NCBI GenBank assembly: GCA_964446945.1
Contig: CAYUQO010000001.1
Coordinates: 397,872 to 461,871, forward strand
Direction: 5' to 3'
DNA: 64,000 nucleotides
Origin: CAIYRG01 sp964446945
Lineage (GTDB): Bacteria > Pseudomonadota > Alphaproteobacteria > Micropepsales > Micropepsaceae
Below the pieces are notes generated by a model, which was not told the DNA's origin, ran no database searches, and saw only the letters and a list, made by a program, of their open reading frames with translations. Position 1 is the stretch's first letter. Each line of letters begins with the position of its first letter. Shown in pieces: positions 35,733 to 42,907 of this stretch. The position numbers and the translations under genes were made by a program.

Positions 35733-36083
35733 ATGACCCGCTTTTTCGCGCTGTTTGCCATCCCGGCACGGGTGATTGATGAGTGGGTGAAGTCGACCCC
35801 GGAAGACAAGCGTCAGGCGATGTCGCAGGAAATGATGGGCGCATGGCAAAAATGGATGGCCGACAACGGCAAATATATTGTCGACCGCGGTGCGCCGCTG
35901 GGAAAGACCAAACGCGTGACCTCAAATGGCGTGGCCGATATCCGGAATGATTTGAACTGGTATCTCATCCTCGAAGCCGATTCGCATGATGCGGCGGCGA
36001 AGATGTTCACCTCGCATCCGCATCTGCAGATTCCGGAAGCGTCGGTCGAAATCATGGCGATTCCAAATCCGTCTGCGATGTGA
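35733..36083 (+). CDS. YCII/DGPF-like small protein
   Basis: The 116-residue protein starts MTRFFALFAIPARVIDEWVK after AGGATCG. The WMADNGKYIVDRGAPLGKTK segment aligns with WMKDLAEKGHMVDRGQPLER of the YCII protein at 40835, followed by a YLILEADSHDAAAKMFTSHP helix, so it belongs to the ferredoxin-like YCII superfamily. Function is unknown; the catalytic His-Asp pair proposed for YciI is not obvious. It is isolated between the mechanosensitive channel gene (divergent) and the DedA gene. The frame extends 13 codons upstream without a good start. Confidence 0.7.
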   Translation: MTRFFALFAIPARVIDEWVKSTPEDKRQAMSQEMMGAWQKWMADNGKYIVDRGAPLGKTKRVTSNGVADIRNDLNWYLILEADSHDAAAKMFTSHPHLQIPEASVEIMAIPNPSAM

Positions 36084-36256
36084 AACCAAAGCCGCCCGTG
36101 CGCATTGGTCAAGTCCCGCATCAGCCGGAGCGAAGAGCTTGATTGATGTCAGGTTCCGGCGGGAAACCCGCGGCCAGACTTAGGAGTTAGCGTGTAGGGA
36201 ACCAGCCACACGCATGTCACGGGAGCGTGACCGCGTAGCACGGACCGCGGCGCAGC

Positions 36257-37288
36257 ATGCAGCAAGTCATTCACTTGATACATCAATATGGGGTGCTTGC
36301 GGTCTGCGTGAGCGTGCTGCTCGAGGACAGCGGATTGCCTTTCCCGTCTTATCCGGTGCTGCTGGTCGCAAGCGCCTTCACGCTGACCTCTTTTACCGCC
36401 CCGCTGGTGCTGATAGCGGCAGTCGCGGCCGCCATTGCAGCGGACACCGTCTGGTATTTTGCGGGCATGCGGCTCGGCCCGCGCGTTATGCGCGTGGTGG
36501 CCCGGATGTCGTTTTCTCCCGACAATTCCGTCCGGCGCATCCAATCCTGGTTCGCCCGGGTGGGGCCCTGGGCACTACTGATGGTGAAGTTCCTTCCCGG
36601 AATTGCGCTTGCCACCATCGTGTTCTCGGGCGTCACACGCCTCAGACTGGTGCGGTTTCTGGTGTTCGATGCCGTTGGCTCCGCCATTTATCTCGGACTG
36701 CCGCTGGTGCTCGGCCAGGTATTCCACGACGCCATTGCGCGGATGCTGATTTATTTCGCGCGGTTTGGCCAAATCGGCATCATTATCCTGGCGGCCCTGA
36801 TTGTACCTTATGTGATCACCCGCCTGGTCATGCGCAGAGCGCTGATCCGCAAACTCGCCGATGCTCGCGTTTCGGCGGAACAACTGATGCAAATGTCCGG
36901 CAATCCGGCTGGTCCCGTCATTCTTGAGGTTCGCGCAGGCAAGGATGCGTACCTGGCCGGGTCCGTTCCCGGTGCACTGCAGGTCACACGCTCCGGGATT
37001 GCGGCGGCGGTGAAGAAAGTGCCCCGCAGCACCGATATCGTGATCTATGCGCCAGCCGACAATCTGCGGATGGAGCTCATAGCAGCGCGGGTGCTGGAAA
37101 AAGCCGGTTTCAAGAAAGTCAGGCCGCTCCGCGGCGGTATCAAGGCGTGGATTGCGGCCGGATGCCCGGTCGAAGTCCGCAATCAAAACGAATCGAAAGC
37201 AGCCTCGTCGGCCGTCATCGTGCCGTTCCCCTCTGAGAGTGTCGCTGCGAAACGCAGTGGCGGAGGACCCAGGAAAGCGGGGCTGTGA
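36257..37288 (+). CDS. DedA/VTT membrane protein fused to a rhodanese-like domain lacking the active cysteine
   Basis: The first about 200 residues are a DedA family protein: LEDSGLPFPSYPVLLVASA, AADTVWYFAGMRLGPRVMR, the VGPWALLMVKFLPGIALATI segment with its conserved basic residue, and four to five hydrophobic stretches. DedA proteins act in undecaprenyl-phosphate or lipid translocation. Residues about 215-305 form a rhodanese domain (ILEVRAGKDAYLAGSVPGAL; PLRGGIKAWIAAGCPVEV). The active loop reads VIYAPADN, with Ala where related fusions have Cys, so sulfur transfer is unlikely and a binding or regulatory role is more plausible. It stands alone between non-coding stretches. Confidence 0.87.
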   Translation: MQQVIHLIHQYGVLAVCVSVLLEDSGLPFPSYPVLLVASAFTLTSFTAPLVLIAAVAAAIAADTVWYFAGMRLGPRVMRVVARMSFSPDNSVRRIQSWFARVGPWALLMVKFLPGIALATIVFSGVTRLRLVRFLVFDAVGSAIYLGLPLVLGQVFHDAIARMLIYFARFGQIGIIILAALIVPYVITRLVMRRALIRKLADARVSAEQLMQMSGNPAGPVILEVRAGKDAYLAGSVPGALQVTRSGIAAAVKKVPRSTDIVIYAPADNLRMELIAARVLEKAGFKKVRPLRGGIKAWIAAGCPVEVRNQNESKAASSAVIVPFPSESVAAKRSGGGPRKAGL

Positions 37289-37304
37289 CGCCCGCGCGTA
37301 AAAA

Positions 37305-37694
37305 TCAGCCGGCCAGTATGCCTTTCGCGATCTCAGGCAACAGATCGAAATTGAACGGCTTGTAAAGCACCTGCACATTGGCTTCGACAAAGCGCGCCGG
37401 CATCGGGTCCTGCGTATATCCGGTCATCAGCACAACCTTCAGCTCCGGGCGCATCGTCAAGCCCTCCTGCGCCACTTCATAACCGCTCATGCCGGGCATT
37501 TTGATGTCCGAAATCATCAGGGCGATTTCCGGATGCTCCTTGAGCGCCTGAAGCGCCATTGTGCCGTTGCTCGCCTCCAGTACGGTGAAGCCGGCATCGC
37601 GCAGGGTTTCCGCCACCACCATCAACAGCATGACCTCGTCTTCGACCACGAGGATCGCCGGTCCTTCGCCATATCTTTCTGGCGTTATGCTCAT
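37305..37694 (-). CDS. Single-domain response regulator (receiver only)
   Basis: This is a stand-alone receiver of 129 residues. The acidic pocket is ILVVEDE, the phospho-acceptor is Asp63 in LMISDIKMPGMSG, the Thr is in VVLMTGYTQD and the Lys in VLYKPFNFD. There is no output domain, so it acts as a phosphate shuttle or by protein contact (CheY-like). It overlaps the upstream histidine kinase gene by 4 bases, so the pair is co-translated and likely cognate. Confidence 0.92.
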   Translation of the reverse strand: MSITPERYGEGPAILVVEDEVMLLMVVAETLRDAGFTVLEASNGTMALQALKEHPEIALMISDIKMPGMSGYEVAQEGLTMRPELKVVLMTGYTQDPMPARFVEANVQVLYKPFNFDLLPEIAKGILAG

Positions 37695-39058
37695 GCATTC
37701 ACCGCGGACGCCTGCGCTGCATAATGCGGCATCAGAATCGTAATCACCGTTCCCATGCCCGGTTCGCTGTCAATCCGCATGCTTCCGTTCGACTGACGGA
37801 CATAGCCGAAGACCATGCTGAGCCCCAGACCCGTGCCGCGCCCCTGCGGTTTGGTGGTGAAGAAAGGATCGACTGCGCGCTGGCGCACATCTTCGCTCAT
37901 GCCGAGGCCATTGTCAGCAACCCGCAACTCGACATATTCGCCGCTGGGCAGATCCTGTGACGGCGGCACAATCCGGTCCGATGTCGAAACGGTCAGGGTA
38001 CCGCCGTCGGGCATTGCGTCGCGCGCATTGAGTGCCAGATTGATGATCACGGTCTCCATCTGGTTGGCGTCGCACCAGACATTCCATGTCGCTTCGGGGC
38101 GGATGTCGATTTCGATGCGTTCGCCGACCGAATGGCGCAGCAGATCGGCCATGTCGGCCAGAAGCGCATTGAGATTGACCGAACGCGGCGACAGCGGCTG
38201 CCGGCGCGAAAACGCCAGGACCCGGTGCGTCACCGATGCCGCCCGCGCGATCGCATCCAGCGCGCCGTCGAGATAGCGCTGAATGTCCGCTTTGCCCTGT
38301 CCAAGGCGCTTGCGCGCGAGCTGCAGATTGCCCTGCATGATCGCCAGCAGATTGTTGAGGTCATGCGCGATGCCGCCGGAAAGCTGCCCGATCGCCTCCA
38401 TCTTCTGCGTCTGCCTTAACGATTCTTCAGCGACCGCGCGTTCGGCCATTTCGAGCTGGAGCCGGCGGTTGGTGTCGGCAAGTTCGGCGCCTTGCGCGGA
38501 CAGCCGCTCATTGGCTCGCCGCAGTGCCCGCTGGGCCACCGTTGAAACCGCGAGCACCAGCAGCGCCATGATGACAAGGAGCAGGATGCCGCCAAAGCGC
38601 ACCAGCCGGCGGCCGAATGGATCCATCAGCACGCGCAGATGGACAGTGCCCTGCTTCATGCCATTGCGCATGACAGCCTCAGTCACTGTAATGCGCGTCG
38701 CGCCGGCAACAACGCCCGGGACCGGCGCCCCTTCCGGTGTCGGGTTTGCGCCCATGCGGACAAAGCCGCCGATAGGACGCCCGGTTGATTCGTAAATCTC
38801 GACCGCTTCGATTTCCGGATTGGCCTTGAGCGCATCGGCATATTGCTGCGCCGCGGCAGCGTCGTTGAACACCAGGGCCGCCGCCACGCTCGAACCGAAA
38901 ATACTCGCTTGGACCGTCGCTTCCTGAATCCGCTCCGAGCGATAGAGATTCTCCTCATAAAGGGTTGCCAGCACGCTGACTGCAATCAGCAGCACCGCCG
39001 CCGCCGGCACCCACCAGCGCAGCAACCGGACGCGCGAGAAAACGCCCAGCACATTCAT
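37691..39058 (-). CDS. Sensor histidine kinase with periplasmic CHASE8-like domain
   Basis: The 455-residue kinase has one N-terminal membrane helix (WWVPAAAVLLIAVSVLATLY), a periplasmic part whose ATVQASIFGSSVAAALVFND and ALKANPEIEAVEIYE match the CHASE8 pattern, a second helix (GGILLLVIMALLVLAV), a coiled coil and a kinase core of the HisKA-HATPase type. The phospho-acceptor is His232 in GGIAHDLNNLLAIMQGN, the N-box LALNARDAMPDGG, and ATP-lid GRGTGLGLSMVFGYV. The DLNN/DFNN H-box is the type found in NtrB-like and hybrid kinases. It overlaps the lone receiver by 4 bases. The signal is unknown. Confidence 0.92.
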   Translation of the reverse strand: MNVLGVFSRVRLLRWWVPAAAVLLIAVSVLATLYEENLYRSERIQEATVQASIFGSSVAAALVFNDAAAAQQYADALKANPEIEAVEIYESTGRPIGGFVRMGANPTPEGAPVPGVVAGATRITVTEAVMRNGMKQGTVHLRVLMDPFGRRLVRFGGILLLVIMALLVLAVSTVAQRALRRANERLSAQGAELADTNRRLQLEMAERAVAEESLRQTQKMEAIGQLSGGIAHDLNNLLAIMQGNLQLARKRLGQGKADIQRYLDGALDAIARAASVTHRVLAFSRRQPLSPRSVNLNALLADMADLLRHSVGERIEIDIRPEATWNVWCDANQMETVIINLALNARDAMPDGGTLTVSTSDRIVPPSQDLPSGEYVELRVADNGLGMSEDVRQRAVDPFFTTKPQGRGTGLGLSMVFGYVRQSNGSMRIDSEPGMGTVITILMPHYAAQASAVNA

Positions 39059-39366
39059 GGACGCTTCCTCATAAACCGTGGACAGATTTCATCAGAATCG
39101 AATTCATCAAATCGGCCGTCAAACTTTGCGCCCATGCAGCGCCTGAAATCGTGAGCGTGCGACACATCGCTGACACATTATGCCGGATGATTTGCGAGTG
39201 CGCATAAATGGTAAATTTTTGCCGCACTTTCCCCCTCGTCTTGCCCAAAGCGCGCGCTAAGGTGCGAATACGCAATATGGCTCGATTGGTTCCATCGGCA
39301 TTTGACGTTTTCCCGGCGGGTACAGGCGCGCTAAATTCCCGCAGGGGCGGCGCCTCTTTGGCGGGA
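39059..39366. other. Intergenic region between two divergent histidine kinase genes
   Basis: About 308 bases hold no supported gene. It must contain promoters for both kinases. A moderately AT-rich part (39180-39230, GTAAATTTTTGCCGC) is the most promoter-like segment. The open frame of the plus-strand kinase extends back to 39208, so the exact start there is open. Confidence 0.4.
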
Positions 39367-40755
39367 ATGTCGCATTTGCTTCCAAGGGCTTTATGGGCCG
39401 GCATTATCCTGGTGGTTGCAGGCTGCCTGGCTCTGGTGGGCCTTAACGTTTACCAAATGGTTTACGTCGCGCCGGCGCTCGGCGAAGGGCGCATCCTGGT
39501 CATTCATGCCTATGACGTGATTGCCGCCGCGCACGGCATCGAGCGCGTGCTGCGCGAGGCCGAAAGCTCGGAACGCGGCTACATCGTCACCGGAGAGCCG
39601 CGCTATCTCGACGACGCCTACAGCAGCGGCATTCAGGCCGCGCCGCAATATCTCGCGCAACTCGAGCAATTGAGCGCCACGAATCCGGAGCAGCGGCGGC
39701 GGATGCCGCAGCTCGCGGACGAAGTGAATCGCCGGGTGGCGTTGCTGCGCCAGACCCTGCAGCTGAGACAGAACGGCGGTTCCGAAGCCGCGCGCCGGCT
39801 GGTTCTGTCCAATGTCGGATTGAACACCATGCGCGATCTTTCGCTGCAGATCGATGCGGTCGTGGGTTCGGAAAATCGCCTACTCCAAACGCGGCTTCAG
39901 CAACTGGCCGCCGATCAGGAACAGATTCGTCTGGCGGCCATTGGCGGCGTCGGATTGACTTTCGCCGTCATGCTGTTCGGCGCGCTGCTGATCCTGTCTG
40001 CGCTGCGTGACCGCGAACGCGCCCGCACCGACCTGGAAGAAACCCGGTCCACTCTGGCGCAGGCGCAGAAAATGGAAACGCTGGGGCAGCTTGCGGGCGG
40101 CATCGCCCATGACTTCAACAATATGCTGGCCGTGGTCAGCGGCGGCACACAGCTGCTGCGCCGCCGTTTGCCGCAAAACGAACCCGAGATCGAGCGCCTG
40201 CTGGAAGGAATCGATCAGGGGGTGCACCGCGCCACCGGCCTCACCGCGCGGCTGCTGGCATTTTCCCGCCGCCGCCCGATCACGCAGCAGGTGATCGACG
40301 TCAGCACCCTTATCGGCTCGATGTCCGACATCCTGCGCTACGCCACCGGCCGTGGCGTCGCATTGCAGACCAGTCTCGCGCCCGATTGTCCGCCGGTGTT
40401 CTGCGATGCCAATCAGCTCGAAAATGCCGTGCTCAATCTGGTGGTCAATGCGCGCGACGCCATGCCCGAAGGCGGCCGCATCGTGATCGAAACCGCCCGA
40501 CGATCCGCCGACGGACAAATCGCCGCCGCGCATACCGCGATCTCGGTGACCGACACCGGCAAGGGCATGCCGCCGGATGTCATGCTCCGCGCGCTCGAGC
40601 CGTTCTTCACCACCAAGGGAGAAAAAGGCACCGGACTTGGCCTCGCCCAGGTGCAGACTCTGGCGCGTCAGTCAGGCGGCTACGTCGCGATCGCCAGCAC
40701 GCCGGGCAAAGGTACCACGGTCACGCTTCACCTCCCCGCCGCCGCCCACGCATAA
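39367..40755 (+). CDS. Sensor histidine kinase with periplasmic CHASE3-like domain
   Basis: The 462-residue kinase begins at the ATG at 39367 just before its first membrane helix (LWAGIILVVAGCLALVGLNV). The periplasmic helices contain IERVLREAESSERGYIVTGE, the CHASE3 hallmark ESSxRGYxxTG, then a second helix (GGVGLTFAVMLFGALLIL), coiled coil, and the core: His248 in GGIAHDFNNMLAVVSGG, N-box NLVVNARDAMPEGG, VTDTGKGMPP and GEKGTGLGLAQV. No receiver is attached or adjacent on this strand; the receiver encoded at 37305 could serve both kinases. The open frame starts at 39208, and the upstream ATG at 39277 is possible. The chosen start has GGCGGGA very close to it, so start confidence is moderate. 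Confidence 0.88.
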   Translation: MSHLLPRALWAGIILVVAGCLALVGLNVYQMVYVAPALGEGRILVIHAYDVIAAAHGIERVLREAESSERGYIVTGEPRYLDDAYSSGIQAAPQYLAQLEQLSATNPEQRRRMPQLADEVNRRVALLRQTLQLRQNGGSEAARRLVLSNVGLNTMRDLSLQIDAVVGSENRLLQTRLQQLAADQEQIRLAAIGGVGLTFAVMLFGALLILSALRDRERARTDLEETRSTLAQAQKMETLGQLAGGIAHDFNNMLAVVSGGTQLLRRRLPQNEPEIERLLEGIDQGVHRATGLTARLLAFSRRRPITQQVIDVSTLIGSMSDILRYATGRGVALQTSLAPDCPPVFCDANQLENAVLNLVVNARDAMPEGGRIVIETARRSADGQIAAAHTAISVTDTGKGMPPDVMLRALEPFFTTKGEKGTGLGLAQVQTLARQSGGYVAIASTPGKGTTVTLHLPAAAHA

Positions 40756-40834
40756 TGTACAATTCCGGCGGCAGGCATGTCCGGTTCACAGCCACCCAAA
40801 CGTCAATAAGCCGCAAACCAAGGGAGTTACTGAC

Positions 40835-41176
40835 ATGGCGGAATTTGCCTATCTCTACCGCGGCGGCGAGCGGCCGGCATCGCCCGAGCAATCGCAACAG
40901 ATCATGCAGAAATGGATCGCCTGGATGAAGGACCTGGCCGAGAAGGGCCATATGGTCGATCGCGGCCAGCCGCTCGAGCGCAGCGGAAAACTGGTCCGGA
41001 GCGGCAGCCGGTCGATCACCGATGGCCCATTTGCCGAGGCCAAGGATGTCATTGGCGGCTTCACTCTGGTGCGCGCCAAAGACATCGCTGAAGCGGCGGA
41101 GCTCGCCAAAACCTGCCCGATCCTCGAACGCGGCGGCGACGTCGAAGTGCGGCCCATCATGCAGATGAATATGTAA
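40835..41176 (+). CDS. YCII family protein encoded with an ECF42-type sigma factor
   Basis: The 113-residue protein begins at 40835 with AAGGGAG upstream. It shows the YCII pattern: FAYLYRGG, WIAWMKDLAEKGHMVDRG, then SGSRSITDGPFAEAKDVIGG (the DGPFAE box that names the DGPF subgroup) and FTLVRAKDIAEAAELAKTCP. DGPF proteins are regularly encoded beside ECF42 sigma factors, which is the case here: its stop TAA overlaps the sigma ATG by one base. A role as target or modulator of the sigma factor is an inference from that association; the biochemical function is unknown. Confidence 0.88.
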   Translation: MAEFAYLYRGGERPASPEQSQQIMQKWIAWMKDLAEKGHMVDRGQPLERSGKLVRSGSRSITDGPFAEAKDVIGGFTLVRAKDIAEAAELAKTCPILERGGDVEVRPIMQMNM

Positions 41177-42447
41177 TGAGCGGCGTGGGGTCAGCGGCGG
41201 ATATCGATCATCTGTTCCGGCGCCAGCATGGGCAGATGGTTGCGGCGCTGACCCGCATTTTCGGCATGCACAATCTGAAGCTGGCGGAAGATGTCGTGCA
41301 GGACGCCTTCTGCCGCGCTTTGGAGATCTGGAAGGTTAAAGGCCTGCCCGACAATCCGCCCGCCTGGCTGATGACGGCGGCGAAGAACCGCGCGTTGGAT
41401 GCGATCCGGCGCGAGCGCACGGCGCGAAATTTTGCGCCGGAGGTCGACCGGCTCCTGCGCAGCGAATGGACGCTTGCATCAACCGTGAATGAACATCTTG
41501 GCGCCAATGCCATCCGCGACGACCTGCTGCGCATGATGTTCTCCTGCTGCGATCCGGCGATTTCCGAAGAATCGCAGGTCGCGCTGATCCTCAACATCCT
41601 CTGCGGCTTTGGCGTTGATGAAGTGGCGGCGGCCTTTGTCTCCGCGCATGACGCGATGGAGAAACGCATCGCCCGCGCCAAGAAAACCCTCGCTGCTTCC
41701 GAAAAGCTGTTCGAGGTGAATTCGGCGGGCGAGTTTGCCGCGCGCCTGCCTGCCGTCCACCGCGCGCTCTATCTCCTGTTCAACGAAGGCTATCACGGCG
41801 CCTGCGCCGAAACTGCGATGCGCGCCGAACTCTGCCGCGAAGCCATCCGGCTCATTCGCGAAGTGTTTGCCCATCCCGAAGGCGCGGTGCCCGCCTCATA
41901 CGCGCTCGCCGCGCTGATGTGCCTCAACGCCGCGCGCATGCCCACGCGCAAAGACAATTCCGGTAATCTGCAGGCGCTTTCGGACCAGGACCGTTCGCAA
42001 TGGGACCGCACCCTCATCGCCGAAGGCCTGCGCCTGCTCGAACAATCCGCTTCCGGAACGGATGTGTCGCAATATCATGTCGAGGCGGCCATCGCCTCGG
42101 TCCATGCCAATGCTCCGAGTACGGACACAACCGATTGGCGCCATGTGGTGTCGCTCTACGACATGCTGATGCAGATTCACCCGTCGCCGGTGGTGGCGCT
42201 GAATCGGGCCATTGCCGTCGGCCAGAGCGAAGGCCCGGAACACGGATTGTTGGCATTGGACGCGATTGCCGGAGGCGAGCGCCTTGCGCGCTATCCATTC
42301 TATGCCGCGGCGCGCGCCAATTTCGAATTGCGCCTCGGCCGCCGCGATGCCGCGCGGCAGCATTTCCACGACGCGCTTTCCGCCGCCCGCAATCCCGACG
42401 AGCGGCGTTATCTCACCCAACGCCTCGCCGCCTGCGACGTTTCTTAA
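41176..42447 (+). CDS. ECF sigma factor, ECF42 type with C-terminal TPR-like extension
   Basis: The 423-residue protein has sigma region 2 in residues about 15-85 (AEDVVQDAFCRALEIW, WLMTAAKNRALDAIRRERT), a region 4-like segment (ISEESQVALILNILCGFGVDEVA) and a long C-terminal domain of helical repeats (YLLFNEGYHGACAETAMRAE, HVEAAIASVHANAPSTDTTDW, PSPVVALNRAIAVGQSEGP) that is the hallmark of the ECF42 group. No anti-sigma factor is encoded beside it; in this group the C-terminal extension is thought to control activity instead. It is translationally coupled to the YCII gene. The stop is at the edge of a family A repeat. Confidence 0.92.
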   Translation: MSGVGSAADIDHLFRRQHGQMVAALTRIFGMHNLKLAEDVVQDAFCRALEIWKVKGLPDNPPAWLMTAAKNRALDAIRRERTARNFAPEVDRLLRSEWTLASTVNEHLGANAIRDDLLRMMFSCCDPAISEESQVALILNILCGFGVDEVAAAFVSAHDAMEKRIARAKKTLAASEKLFEVNSAGEFAARLPAVHRALYLLFNEGYHGACAETAMRAELCREAIRLIREVFAHPEGAVPASYALAALMCLNAARMPTRKDNSGNLQALSDQDRSQWDRTLIAEGLRLLEQSASGTDVSQYHVEAAIASVHANAPSTDTTDWRHVVSLYDMLMQIHPSPVVALNRAIAVGQSEGPEHGLLALDAIAGGERLARYPFYAAARANFELRLGRRDAARQHFHDALSAARNPDERRYLTQRLAACDVS

Positions 42448-42495
42448 CCCGCCTTGGGGGCCGGTCGAAATCGCGCAGCGATTTCGGGGCGGGGA
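42447..42495. repeat. Hairpin repeat, family A
   Basis: It reads AACCCGCCTTGGGGGC-CGGTC, an inner GAAATCGC/GCGATTTC hairpin and GGGGCGGGGA. It begins within the sigma gene stop codon, so it may serve as its terminator-like structure. Confidence 0.75.
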
Positions 42496-42515
42496 CAGCG
42501 AGCGCTGTTCCGCCG

Positions 42516-42704
42516 TCAGTGCCTCATCGGCAGGTGCGACAGCTTCGCGCGGCGCGTCATCTCCGCCCGCGCTTCCCGCGCCAGGTCTTTCAGGCTCTGC
42601 ACCCACTGCTCGAATTCAAAGATCGTCAGGCGCTCGAATTCGCGTGCCTCGTCGCGCAGGACGATTTCCACCCCGTTGCCGGATCCATCAATGACGGCTT
42701 TCAT
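42516..42704 (-). CDS. Small protein of unknown function, 62 residues
   Basis: The product MKAVIDGSGNGVEIVLRDEA followed by REFERLTIFEFEQWVQSLKD and a basic tail (EARAEMTRRAKLSH) has good helical coding character in the second half. The ATG at 42704 is chosen because the preceding codons look like noise. The binding site (GATGCAG) is weak, and no family is recognised. It lies downstream of the molybdenum hydroxylase terminator on the same strand, hence as a separate transcript. Confidence 0.45.
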   Translation of the reverse strand: MKAVIDGSGNGVEIVLRDEAREFERLTIFEFEQWVQSLKDLAREARAEMTRRAKLSHLPMRH

Positions 42705-42848
42705 AGCACTGCATCCATGACTGTTGCCCCGCAGCCCATGCATCGATCGCCATTCGCGATCGGCAGCATTATCGCTGAGTCGCGAAGGATTCGTTCCTGC
42801 GCCCCACATTATTTTAATGAGAACTCACATTAATCGTGCGTTCAGGCA

Positions 42849-42884
42849 CAAAAAAATCCCGGGACGCAAGACGCGCCCCGGGAT
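42849..42884 (-). terminator. Rho-independent terminator of the molybdenum hydroxylase operon
   Basis: On the minus strand ATCCCGGG, a 13-base loop and CCCGGGAT are followed by seven T residues. It lies 24 bases after the stop of the large subunit gene. This is the best intrinsic terminator in the window. Confidence 0.9.
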
Positions 42885-42907
42885 GCTCTCGACAGCAACA
42901 ATATTGC

